A stretch of 64,000 bases of DNA from contig CAWFNG010000016.1 of the NCBI GenBank assembly GCA_963817135.1, forward strand, positions 1 through 64,000, in the 5' to 3' direction. The notes under the pieces are model-generated. The model did no database searches and had not been told where the DNA came from. It saw nothing but the letters and a program-made list of their open reading frames with translations. The DNA is from VAZQ01 sp963817135. GTDB taxonomy: Bacteria; Pseudomonadota; Alphaproteobacteria; Rhizobiales; Xanthobacteraceae. Position numbers and translations under genes: made by a program. Of this stretch, positions 18,474 to 26,596 are shown piece after piece (position 1 is the first letter of the stretch; each line of letters opens with the position of its first letter).

Positions 18474-18914
18474 GTGAACCGAACGCGGCTTGCGCCGCAG
18501 CTCCCGACGGAAATCGCCCAGGCGCGCCGCTTCGGCAAAGCACGCACGGCGCGGTCGACCGCGTTGCTCGAAGACTACGTGGAGCTTATTGCCGATCTTT
18601 TGGCCTCGACCGGCGAGGCGCGCCCCACCGACATTGCAAGGCGCCTGGGGGTATCGCACCCCACCGCGATCAATTCCATTGCGCGGTTGAAGCGAGAAGA
18701 ACTTGCGACCGCACGGCCTTATCGCGGCGTATTTCTGACCGAAAAGGGCGAGGCCCTGGCCCGGCGGGTGCGCGCTCGCCATCGCCTGGTGGTCGATGTC
18801 CTCATTGCATTAGGGGTTCCTGCCGAGTCCGCCGAAGTCGATGCGGAGGGAATCGAACATCACGTGTCGGAAACGACCCTGAAGGCATTCGCCCGATTCC
18901 TGCATTCGCATTGA
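18474..18914 (+). CDS. mntR: Manganese-responsive DtxR-family transcriptional regulator
   Basis: A 146-residue repressor of the MntR group. The winged helix is at residues 45-85 (ARPTDIARRLGVSHPTAINSIARLKREEL), followed by the metal-binding dimerisation part (FLTEKGEALARRVRARHRLVVDVLIALGV, DAEGIEHHVSETTLKAF), whose His and Glu residues match metal ligands of the family. The start is uncertain: this frame opens with GTG at 18474 behind AGGGA, while a much better AGGAGG (18445-18450) serves an ATG at 18455 in a different frame. A frameshift near the 5' end, or use of the weaker GTG, would explain it. Divergent from mntH, its likely target. Confidence 0.87.
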   Translation: MNRTRLAPQLPTEIAQARRFGKARTARSTALLEDYVELIADLLASTGEARPTDIARRLGVSHPTAINSIARLKREELATARPYRGVFLTEKGEALARRVRARHRLVVDVLIALGVPAESAEVDAEGIEHHVSETTLKAFARFLHSH

Positions 18915-18925
18915 CTTGGACGCGC

Positions 18926-18997
18926 CAAGTCCCACAGCAAGTCCCACAGCAAGTCCCACAGCAAGTCCCACAGCAAGTCCTGCAGCAAGTCACGCAG
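18926..18997. repeat. Six 12-bp tandem repeats after mntR
   Basis: CAAGTCCCACAG occurs four times in a row, followed by two variant copies (CAAGTCCTGCAG, CAAGTCACGCAG). The array starts 12 bp after the mntR stop and runs 8 bp into the 3' end of the cyclase gene on the other strand. With unit length 12 and no spacers it is not a CRISPR. Confidence 0.9.
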
Positions 18998-20723
18998 GGA
19001 TCTCGGGCACGCTGTTCAAGGCGTAAAATTCGACGGATTCGGCGCGGCCCTTCACCGCCGCCTCCTTAACGCTATGTCCCTCCAGGTTGATACCTGCCGC
19101 CTGCGCCGCGGCACGCGACAAAATCAGGAGGCAATCGTAATCCTTGGTGAGGCTTTCCAGGCGAGCCGTGATATTCACCGTGTCGCCGATGGCCGTGATG
19201 ATTTGTGAGCGCGGCGGTCCCATTGCGCCGACGATGGCCTCGCCGAAATGAATCCCTATGCCGATGCGCAGCGGGTGTTTCAGATCAGCCTTGAGCTGCG
19301 CATTGAGCCGGTCGAGGCGCGTCAACATCTCGCGCGCACCGCGCAATGCCGCCAGCGCGCCGGCCCCCGGCTCGCGGCTTTCGAGCCCATAGAGTGCCAT
19401 CAGCCCGTCGCCGGTAAAATTCGAATAGTGCCCGCCGGTCGCAGCGAGCGCCTTGTTCATTTCATTGAAGAACTGATTGAGGATGAAAAGCACATCATAA
19501 GGCATCCGTGCCTCGCCCAGCGTCGTCGAGCCGCGCAGGTCAATGAACAGCACCGTCACCAGCCGTTCGCTGCCTTCCATGCCGCCCCGGACCAGACCGT
19601 CGGCAGCGCGGGCGTCCGCCGCCAACAGCGGCATCACCGAAATGTCGGCGGCGGGTCTCACCTGACAGGCAAGCCGCACGCCCTCAGCCGCTCCGATGCG
19701 CGCAAGCGCAGCCGCTTCAAGCCCCGCTGGCTCGGGCAAATCCTCGCTGCCGCTGAGCACCCGAATTCGGCACGTAGTACAGCGTGCGCGTCCACCGCAG
19801 ACGGAAGCGTGCGGGATGCCGTTGGCGCGCAGGGTCTCGAGCACTGTCGCGCCCGGCAATATGGGCATGGTCCGTCCATTGGCATGGCTGAGCTGGGGCG
19901 GACTATGCATGCGATGGATAAATCGGCGTAGGCCACGCCCGGCAAACGGCAGCCCCACCAAGCCGACATACGCCAGCAAGGTGATGAAAGCGATGTGCCG
20001 GACCTGTGCAGTGATCTGCGGCGACTCGTTTGCATTCGCGTCGACGGTGGCAACGAATTCGGGGTTCTGTGCAGCGCGCACGATTTGATTCCCGCCGGAG
20101 ACATAGCCGGCGAGCGCAAGGGCCGGAATGAGCACTGCGACGGTTCCCAAGATGGGCAGCCAGGGCGGATACCATTTTTTGGTGCGCAGCCAGAAATGCA
20201 AGCCAATGCAGGCGTGCACCCACACTGTCAGCACCGCGGCAAACTGCAGCAATGCCAACCATGGGGCGTGCACCCAATGAATTACCAGGACCGAATGATA
20301 GCTGTTGGATACACCAAGGAACTCCGCGGCGATCTTTGTGCCAATGACGTGCAGCATGAGGAGCAGCGGTATCGCCAGGCCGAGACTGAGCTGCGCCAGT
20401 TCCCAGACCGGCAGCCGCAGATAGCGGCGGATATAGACCGACCACAGTGCGTTGAGCACGTGAACCGCGAGCGCAGTCGCGAGCACGTAGGTGCCGGTGT
20501 CGGTCCACCAGAACTGCATAAAGACCTCGAGCACTTCTTCCGCAACTGGCACCGAAATGATCAGCGAGATGTGGCTCAGGAGGTGGCAGAGCACGAACGC
20601 GAGCAGCACCAGGCCGCTGATAAGCCGTGCGCGCGCGCGAATGAGGCGGGCAATGGCGAACAGGCGTGCAGCATCGGCACGCCGTCCGGGAGCAACAGCA
20701 GTCGATTCGGGTGCGAGCATCAT
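18990..20723 (-). CDS. Membrane class III adenylate cyclase with heme-type membrane domain and [2Fe-2S] ferredoxin domain
   Basis: A 577-residue three-part sensor. Residues 30-265 hold about six helices rich in histidines (H47, H51, H88, H125, H149, H170), resembling the succinate-dehydrogenase-like heme anchor described for Sinorhizobium CyaC. Residues 280-360 form a ferredoxin domain with C309, C315, C318 and C353 (C-x5-C-x2-C spacing). Residues 385-570 are a class III nucleotide cyclase with metal-binding Asp in VTVLFIDLRGST (D395) and FTGDGLMALYG (D439). Cyclic AMP output is therefore probably set by redox state of the membrane or quinone pool. Its 3' end runs into the 12-bp repeat array, tail to tail with mntR. 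Confidence 0.9.
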   Translation of the reverse strand: MMLAPESTAVAPGRRADAARLFAIARLIRARARLISGLVLLAFVLCHLLSHISLIISVPVAEEVLEVFMQFWWTDTGTYVLATALAVHVLNALWSVYIRRYLRLPVWELAQLSLGLAIPLLLMLHVIGTKIAAEFLGVSNSYHSVLVIHWVHAPWLALLQFAAVLTVWVHACIGLHFWLRTKKWYPPWLPILGTVAVLIPALALAGYVSGGNQIVRAAQNPEFVATVDANANESPQITAQVRHIAFITLLAYVGLVGLPFAGRGLRRFIHRMHSPPQLSHANGRTMPILPGATVLETLRANGIPHASVCGGRARCTTCRIRVLSGSEDLPEPAGLEAAALARIGAAEGVRLACQVRPAADISVMPLLAADARAADGLVRGGMEGSERLVTVLFIDLRGSTTLGEARMPYDVLFILNQFFNEMNKALAATGGHYSNFTGDGLMALYGLESREPGAGALAALRGAREMLTRLDRLNAQLKADLKHPLRIGIGIHFGEAIVGAMGPPRSQIITAIGDTVNITARLESLTKDYDCLLILSRAAAQAAGINLEGHSVKEAAVKGRAESVEFYALNSVPEIPA

Positions 20724-20851
20724 GGTTCACCGGCAATAGTAGTGAATTTGCAGGCAGGAGAAACCTTTTCTCCGAAGGTGACTTTCACCGTCATGCGCGA
20801 TAGAATGCGATATGCAGGACTTCCATTACGGAGAATTGTCGAGAAGACGCT

Positions 20852-21014
20852 AGCGCTGCGGGAGAGATCGGCCTTGCGCCGGCGCCGAAGGAGCAACCGC
20901 CCCGGAAACTCTCAGGCACCAGAACCAAGCGATAGCGAGAAACGACTCTGGAAAGTGGCGTTGCGCACGCCCGCCGACGGGATAACGTTCTCAGGCAAAT
21001 AGACAGAGGGGGCA
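20852..21014 (+). promoter_or_regulatory. Tandem glycine riboswitch upstream of gcvT
   Basis: Two glycine aptamers in series are visible. The first has GCGGGAGAGA, CGCCGAAGGAGCAA and CTCTCAGGCACC; the second has CTCTGGAAAGTGG, CGCCGACGGGATAAC and TCTCAGGCAAA followed by GACAGAGGGG. These are the conserved core strings of the family, whose members usually switch on glycine cleavage genes when glycine is plentiful. It ends about 35 bp before the gcvT start. No clear intrinsic terminator separates it from the ATG, so control may be at translation. Confidence 0.93.
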
Positions 21015-21048
21015 CGGATCGGCTCTGCAAGCCGTATCAGGTGCTCCC

Positions 21049-22215
21049 ATGGCCTTACCCATTCATTCCAATCCGAGCAACGGCTTGCAACGCACGGCAC
21101 TCCATGCGCTGCATGTCGAGCTTGGCGCCCGGCTGGTGCCGTTCGCCGGCTATGAAATGCCGCTCAACTATCGCGCCGGCATCCTCAAGGAGCATCTGCA
21201 TAGCCGTGCGGCGGCAGGTCTCTTCGACGTATCCCATATGGGCCAAGTGGTCGTGCGCCCGCGGTCGCAGACGATGACAGCTGCCGCACGTGCGCTGGAA
21301 AGCCTTGTCCCGGCCGATGTGTTGGGTCTGGCGCAAGGACGCCAGCGCTATGCGCTACTCACGAATTCTACAGGCGGAATATTGGACGACCTGATGACCG
21401 CCAATCTCGGCGACCAGTTCATGCTGATCGTGAATGCGAGCCGCAAAGACGCAGACGAAGCCCACCTGCGCAAATCTTTGCCGGAAAATTGCATTGTCGA
21501 GCGCTTGCAGGATCAAGCCTTGATCGCGCTGCAGGGTCCGCTTGCGGAAAGCGTGCTTTCGAGTTGCGCGGACGTCGCCAGCATGTGCTTCATGGACGTG
21601 CGCAGATTGCAAATGTTTGACGTGGATTGCGTTGTTTCGCGCTCGGGATATACCGGGGAGGACGGCTTCGAGATCAGCATTCCTGCGGCCTGCGCCGAAT
21701 TTCTGGCGCGAAAGATCCTTGCCCACCCGGGGGTTGCCCCCATCGGGCTTGGTGCGCGTGACAGCCTGCGGCTCGAAGCGGGATTTCCGCTTTATGGCTC
21801 TGATATCGATGCGGGGACGAGCCCCGTGGAAGCCGCGCTCGAATGGGTTATTGCCAGGAGCCGTCGCCACGGTGGCTTGCGGGCGGGGGGATTTCCCGGC
21901 GACGAAGTCATCTTGCGGCAATTGGCCCTCGGCGCGAAGCGGCGAAGAGTTGGGCTGCGCTCCAAGGAGCGCACCCCGATCCGCGCCGGCAGCATACTTT
22001 ATCCCGACGAAGCCGCACAAACTGCTATCGGCCGGGTGACCTCGGGCGGTTTTGGGCCGAGCGTCAATGCGCCCGTCGCCATGGGCTATGTCGCGAGCGC
22101 CCAGTCAAAGCCGGGCACCACGATATTCGCGGACGTCCGCGCACGGCGCGTGCCTGTAGTGGTAAGCGAACTCCCTTTCGTCGAACTCAAATACAAAAGA
22201 CGCGAGATGACTTGA
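21049..22215 (+). CDS. gcvT: Glycine cleavage system T protein (aminomethyltransferase)
   Basis: A 388-residue tetrahydrofolate-dependent enzyme that takes the aminomethyl group from lipoyl-GcvH, giving methylene-THF and ammonia. Family text includes LVPFAGYEMPLNY near the N-terminus, GLFDVSHMGQV, SRSGYTGEDGFEIS, GLGARDSLRLEAGFPLYG and the C-terminal barrel with IGRVTSGGFGPS. The ATG at 21049 is the first start after the riboswitch. First gene of gcvTHP. Confidence 0.97.
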   Translation: MALPIHSNPSNGLQRTALHALHVELGARLVPFAGYEMPLNYRAGILKEHLHSRAAAGLFDVSHMGQVVVRPRSQTMTAAARALESLVPADVLGLAQGRQRYALLTNSTGGILDDLMTANLGDQFMLIVNASRKDADEAHLRKSLPENCIVERLQDQALIALQGPLAESVLSSCADVASMCFMDVRRLQMFDVDCVVSRSGYTGEDGFEISIPAACAEFLARKILAHPGVAPIGLGARDSLRLEAGFPLYGSDIDAGTSPVEAALEWVIARSRRHGGLRAGGFPGDEVILRQLALGAKRRRVGLRSKERTPIRAGSILYPDEAAQTAIGRVTSGGFGPSVNAPVAMGYVASAQSKPGTTIFADVRARRVPVVVSELPFVELKYKRREMT

Positions 22216-22232
22216 ATGGATGATCGTCTGTC

Positions 22233-22595
22233 ATGATGAAATTTACCGACCAGCACGAATGGCTTCGCATCGAAGGCGATATCGCGACCGTGGGCATCAC
22301 CGCATATGCGCAGGAGCAGCTCGGCGATCTCGTGTTCGTGGAGTTGCCGCCAATCGGCAAGAAATTGGACAAAGGTTCGGCTGCTGCTGTTGTCGAATCC
22401 GTCAAGGCTGCTTCCGATGTATATGCGCCGATCAGCGGCGAGATAATGGAAGTGAACGAGCCCGTCGTCAGCGAACCTGGTTTGGTCAACTCCGATCCCG
22501 CGGGCAAAGGCTGGTTGTTCAGGATGAAGATTGCCGAGCCTTCCGAGATCGGCACATTGCTCAACGAGGCTGACTACAAGGCGCTGATCGGCTGA
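22233..22595 (+). CDS. gcvH: Glycine cleavage system H protein
   Basis: A 120-residue lipoyl carrier that shuttles the aminomethyl intermediate between GcvP, GcvT and lipoamide dehydrogenase. It has the lipoylation motif VVESVKAASDVYAPISG with the modified lysine in ESVKAAS, and GDLVFVELPPIGKKL before it. Two ATGs in tandem (22233, 22236) could each start it. It lies 17 bp after gcvT; its lipoyl group depends on lipA found at 57367 in this window. Confidence 0.97.
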   Translation: MMKFTDQHEWLRIEGDIATVGITAYAQEQLGDLVFVELPPIGKKLDKGSAAAVVESVKAASDVYAPISGEIMEVNEPVVSEPGLVNSDPAGKGWLFRMKIAEPSEIGTLLNEADYKALIG

Positions 22596-22642
22596 CCGTT
22601 TCGCCAACGCAAGCAACGTTCACGCAGAGACAAGGCTCCGCA

Positions 22643-25525
22643 ATGCCGGCAAACCTCATTGAAGTGATCGATCGCAACGAATTTGCTGCCCGCCATATTG
22701 GTCCGTCGTCGGCTGATGTGAGTCAGATGCTGGAAGCGATCGGTACCGCGAGCGTCGAAGATTTGATCGGCGAGACCGTGCCGGACACCATCAGGCAGCA
22801 TGCGCCGCTCGATCTCGGGCGGCCGCTCTCGGAGACTGAGGTGCTGGAAAAGGTCCGCAGCGTCGCTGCCAAGAACAAGAAAATGATCTCGCTGATAGGG
22901 CAGGGGTATTACGGCACGATCCTTCCCCCGGTCATCCAGCGAAACATCCTGGAGAACCCCGCCTGGTATACGGCCTACACGCCGTATCAGGCCGAGATCA
23001 GCCAGGGCCGGCTGGAAGCCTTGCTCAATTTCCAGACCATGATTGCCGATATCACCGGCCTCGAAATCGCCAATGCCTCGCTGCTCGACGAGGCAACCGC
23101 TGCCGCCGAGGCCATGGCCATGGCCCGGCGCATCGCGCGCTCCGCGGCGACTGCATTCTTTGTCGATTGCGACTGCCATCCACAGACCATTGCCGTCCTG
23201 CGCACGCGGGCGGAGCCGCTCGGCTGGCAGATCAGGATTGGCGACCCCATGGTTGATCTCGATGCGGCGACCGTGTTCGGCGCAATCCTGCAATATCCCG
23301 GATCATGCGGCCAAATCCGTGATTTTCGGCAAAGCATCGCTGCGCTGCACAGCGCCGGGGCCGTTGCAGTGATGGCGGCCGACCCGCTCGCGCTTGCCCT
23401 CATCACGCCGCCGGGCGAACTGGGCGCGGACATCGCCATCGGCTCGACGCAACGTTTTGGCGTGCCGATGGGATTTGGCGGCCCGCACGCGGCCTACATT
23501 GCCACCAAATCAGCCCACCAGCGCGCCCTGCCGGGACGCCTTGTCGGCGTTTCGATCGATTCGCGCGGCCGCACCGCCTATCGGTTGGCCCTGCAAACCC
23601 GCGAGCAGCACATCCGCCGTGACAAGGCGACATCCAACATCTGTACGGCGCAGGTTCTGCTGGCGATCATGGCGTCCATGTACGCGGTCTATCACGGGCC
23701 GGCGGGGCTTAAGCGAATTGCCGGCAAAGTCCATCACAGCGCGGCGACGCTTGCCGCGGGGCTGCGGGCACTGGGCTGGACCGTCGCAGGCAAGCATTTC
23801 TTCGACACTTTCACGGTCCCCGTCGGCGAGCGCCAAGCGTCGATTCTCCAGCGCGCCGTCGACAACGGCATCAATCTCCGCAGCATTGTCGAAGAGCATG
23901 GCACGCGCTCGATCGGCATAAGCTGCGACGAGACAACGACGCCGCACGTGGTGGAAGCAGTATGGCGCGCGTTCGGCACCTTCGAGGAATATGGAAAAGC
24001 TGGCCTCTCCTTTGCAGATTTGTCCAGACAGGCCATCGACGCTCTGCCTGCTTCGCTCCGACGCCAGAGCGGCTACCTCGCGCATCCGGTTTTCCATCGC
24101 CACCGCACCGAGACCGAAATGCTGCGCTACATGCGCCGCCTCGCCGATCGCGATCTCGCGCTCGACCGCAGCATGATTCCGCTCGGCTCATGCACCATGA
24201 AGCTCAATGCCACCGCCGAAATGATGCCGCTCACCTGGCCGGAGCTTTCCGACATCCATCCGTTCGCGCCGGCGGACCAAGTGACCGGCTACAGGGAAAT
24301 GCTTGACGACCTCGCTGCCAAGCTTTGCGTCATCACCGGGTTCGATGCGGTTTCACTCCAGCCGAATTCGGGAGCGCAAGGGGAATATGCCGGCCTCCTG
24401 GCCATTCGCGCCTACCACCGCAGTCGCGGCGAGCCCAACCGCAACGTCTGCCTCATTCCGTCTTCTGCGCATGGCACCAACCCGGCTTCCGCGCACATGG
24501 CCGGCATGAACGTCGTCGTGATCGACTGCGATACGTACGGCAACGTCGACCTTTCGGATGTGCGGCTCAAGTCCCGCAAGCATGCCGGCGACCTTGCCGC
24601 CATCATGATCACGTACCCGTCCACGCACGGCGTGTTCGAGCCGGAGATTCGCACCATCTGCGACATCGTGCATGGCTGCGGCGGGCAGGTTTATCTCGAT
24701 GGCGCCAACCTTAATGCCCAGGTCGGTTTGGCGCGGCCCGGCGACTACGGCGCCGATGTCAGTCATGTCAACTTGCACAAGACTTTCTGCATTCCGCACG
24801 GCGGCGGAGGACCGGGAATGGGGCCGATCGGCGTGAAGGCGCATCTTGCTCCATTTCTGCCCGGTGCGTCGCGCGTGGGACCGGTTTCTGCAACGCCGTT
24901 CGGGTCGGCATCGATCCTTTCCATTTCATGGATCTACATCATGCTGATGGGCGGGGAGGGGCTCACCGCGGCGACGCAGGCCGCTATCCTGAATGCGAAT
25001 TACATCGCAGCACGCCTGAAGGATCAGTTCCCGCTCCTGTTCAAAGGTCGCCAGGAGCGCGTTGCCCATGAATGCATTTTCGACCTGCGGCGCTTCAAGG
25101 AAACGGCGGGAGTGACCGTCGACGATGTCGCCAAGCGGCTCATCGATTTCGGATTTCACGCTCCGACCATGAGCTTTCCGGTCGCCGGTACCTTGATGGT
25201 CGAACCGACCGAATCAGAATCGAAGGCCGAGCTTGACCGCTTCTGTGAGGCGATGATTGCCACACGGGCGGAGATCAGAGCCATCGAAGAAGGGCGCATG
25301 CCGCGCGACAACAATCCGCTGAAAAATGCGCCGCATACGGTGTTCGATCTGGCGGACGAAAATTGGCAGCGTCCTTATCCACGAGCGCAAGGCTGCTTTC
25401 CCATCGACGCCTTGCGCGCCGACAAATACTGGTCTCCCGTCAACCGCATCGACAATACCTACGGCGACCGTCACCTCCTTTGCACCTGCCCGACAATGGA
25501 TGAACTCAAACAAGCGGCCGAGTGA
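22643..25525 (+). CDS. gcvP: Glycine dehydrogenase (decarboxylating), P protein, single-chain
   Basis: A 960-residue PLP enzyme that decarboxylates glycine and loads the aminomethyl group onto GcvH. It is the fused form with both halves in one chain. The N-terminus has FAARHIGPSSADVSQML and the first half GYYGTILPPVIQRNI. The PLP lysine is K713 in VNLHKTFCIPHGGGGPGMGP. The C-terminal half holds DRSMIPLGSCTMKLNA and SAHGTNPASAHMAG. Last gene of gcvTHP, 47 bp after gcvH, under the upstream riboswitch. Confidence 0.97.
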   Translation: MPANLIEVIDRNEFAARHIGPSSADVSQMLEAIGTASVEDLIGETVPDTIRQHAPLDLGRPLSETEVLEKVRSVAAKNKKMISLIGQGYYGTILPPVIQRNILENPAWYTAYTPYQAEISQGRLEALLNFQTMIADITGLEIANASLLDEATAAAEAMAMARRIARSAATAFFVDCDCHPQTIAVLRTRAEPLGWQIRIGDPMVDLDAATVFGAILQYPGSCGQIRDFRQSIAALHSAGAVAVMAADPLALALITPPGELGADIAIGSTQRFGVPMGFGGPHAAYIATKSAHQRALPGRLVGVSIDSRGRTAYRLALQTREQHIRRDKATSNICTAQVLLAIMASMYAVYHGPAGLKRIAGKVHHSAATLAAGLRALGWTVAGKHFFDTFTVPVGERQASILQRAVDNGINLRSIVEEHGTRSIGISCDETTTPHVVEAVWRAFGTFEEYGKAGLSFADLSRQAIDALPASLRRQSGYLAHPVFHRHRTETEMLRYMRRLADRDLALDRSMIPLGSCTMKLNATAEMMPLTWPELSDIHPFAPADQVTGYREMLDDLAAKLCVITGFDAVSLQPNSGAQGEYAGLLAIRAYHRSRGEPNRNVCLIPSSAHGTNPASAHMAGMNVVVIDCDTYGNVDLSDVRLKSRKHAGDLAAIMITYPSTHGVFEPEIRTICDIVHGCGGQVYLDGANLNAQVGLARPGDYGADVSHVNLHKTFCIPHGGGGPGMGPIGVKAHLAPFLPGASRVGPVSATPFGSASILSISWIYIMLMGGEGLTAATQAAILNANYIAARLKDQFPLLFKGRQERVAHECIFDLRRFKETAGVTVDDVAKRLIDFGFHAPTMSFPVAGTLMVEPTESESKAELDRFCEAMIATRAEIRAIEEGRMPRDNNPLKNAPHTVFDLADENWQRPYPRAQGCFPIDALRADKYWSPVNRIDNTYGDRHLLCTCPTMDELKQAAE

Positions 25526-25556
25526 TTGATTTAAGCTCAACAATTCCCATCCTGGA

Positions 25557-25704
25557 CCCGTCATCCTGAGAGGTGCTCGGCGCGAAGCGGCGAGCCTCGA
25601 AGGATACGGCCCTCCGAGCCCGATCATCCTTCGAGGCCCGCGCACCCACTTCACTACCGTGCTGCGCGACAAGAATAACGCGCGGGCACCTCAAGGATGA
25701 CGGG
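25557..25704. repeat. Nested inverted repeat of the rhizobial REP/RIME type
   Basis: Outer arms CCCGTCATCCTGAGAGGTGC (25557-25576) and GCACCTCAAGGATGACGGG (25686-25704) are near-complementary. Inner arms CCTCGAAGGAT (25595-25605) and ATCCTTCGAGG (25626-25636) are perfectly complementary. Elements with this GTCATCCTGAG and CCTTCGAGG text are widespread between genes in Bradyrhizobiaceae. It follows gcvP and precedes the convergent MBL gene, so it may act as a terminator or mRNA stabiliser. Confidence 0.8.
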
Positions 25705-25735
25705 GAGAGCGAGTCAAAACTGTGCAGTCGCCGCT

Positions 25736-26560
25736 TTACTCCCCCTCATATGCGCCGTTGATTGCGGCGATGTAGCGCGCGACGGATGCTTGCAGAATCG
25801 CTTTCCCTCCTGTCGCAATGATGCGATCGAAATAATGGCCGTAAATGGCATCGAATTCGAACGGCGCGAGTGCCGCCGCAATCCCGCTTACCTGCTTTTC
25901 CGAAAGCGGGATCAGATTGGGATAGCTGCGCATGAAGCTCAGGAATTTACGGTCCGTGGTGACGGTCGCGATGTCGGAGGAGCATAAGAGACCGCGACCG
26001 CCCGCTCCCTTCGACCAATGCAGCACAGCGCCCCCCGGAAAATGACCCCCGCAGCGAATAAGCGTGATATCCGGCAAAAGGCGCAAGCTATCGCCGCTCC
26101 ACAGCTTGATCGCCGGATCCGGGCGCATGATCCAGCGCCGGTCGTCGGCATGCAAATGGATCGGCACCCCGGCGAAAGCGCGACTCCATTCGACCATGGT
26201 CGTATAGAAGTGCGGATGCGATATCCCGATGCCTGCAAGCCCTCCGAGTCCGCGTATCAAGCTGATGGTCGCCTGATCGAGCATTGCAATGCAGTCCCAC
26301 AATATGTTTCCGTTCGGCGTGCAAACGAGGAGTGCGCGTTGACCGATTGCAAAAGACGGTTGGGTGCCGATGCCGATCACTCCGGGTTCGTGCTCGCGGA
26401 AGCCGTTGAAATGTCCCGCCGCCAGGCTGGCGAGGGTGGTCCAGGTTTGTCCCCGCGGCGGCACGTATTGCCGCTCCTCTTCGCAGATTTCGCAGCGCGC
26501 AGGCGCTTTGTCGCTCGGCGGGTATTGGGTGCCGCAGGCGGTGCAGATGAACGCATCCAT
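25736..26560 (-). CDS. MBL-fold-like hydrolase with N-terminal rubredoxin-like zinc ribbon
   Basis: A 274-residue protein starting at the ATG at 26560, just behind GGGAG; a longer frame from 26647 lacks support. The N-terminus MDAFICTACGTQYPPSD and ARCEICEEERQYVP form a CxxC...CxxC zinc or iron knuckle. The rest resembles a metallo-beta-lactamase fold with GISHPHFYTTMVEW, LIRCGGHFPGGAVLHW and IYGHYFDRII at the positions of metal histidines, but the canonical HxHxDH is reduced to HPHFY. Activity is therefore uncertain. Divergent from the binding-protein gene with 36 bp between starts. Confidence 0.8.
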   Translation of the reverse strand: MDAFICTACGTQYPPSDKAPARCEICEEERQYVPPRGQTWTTLASLAAGHFNGFREHEPGVIGIGTQPSFAIGQRALLVCTPNGNILWDCIAMLDQATISLIRGLGGLAGIGISHPHFYTTMVEWSRAFAGVPIHLHADDRRWIMRPDPAIKLWSGDSLRLLPDITLIRCGGHFPGGAVLHWSKGAGGRGLLCSSDIATVTTDRKFLSFMRSYPNLIPLSEKQVSGIAAALAPFEFDAIYGHYFDRIIATGGKAILQASVARYIAAINGAYEGE

Positions 26561-26596
26561 TTTCGCTCCCCGGAGATTTCCACTATAGCGCGGACA

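Noticed and set aside
18926..18997. Possible CRISPR array
   Set aside because: Units are 12 bp without spacers and no cas genes are present.
18407..19069. A 220-codon plus-strand frame including a QQVP repeat
   Set aside because: Same strand as mntR but a shadow frame; the repeat residues come from the 12-bp DNA array after the mntR stop. Only its ATG at 18455 is kept as a note on the mntR start.
26018..26596. Long N-terminal extension of the binding protein at 26597
   Set aside because: It is antisense to the MBL gene and lacks family similarity; the signal peptide begins at 26597.
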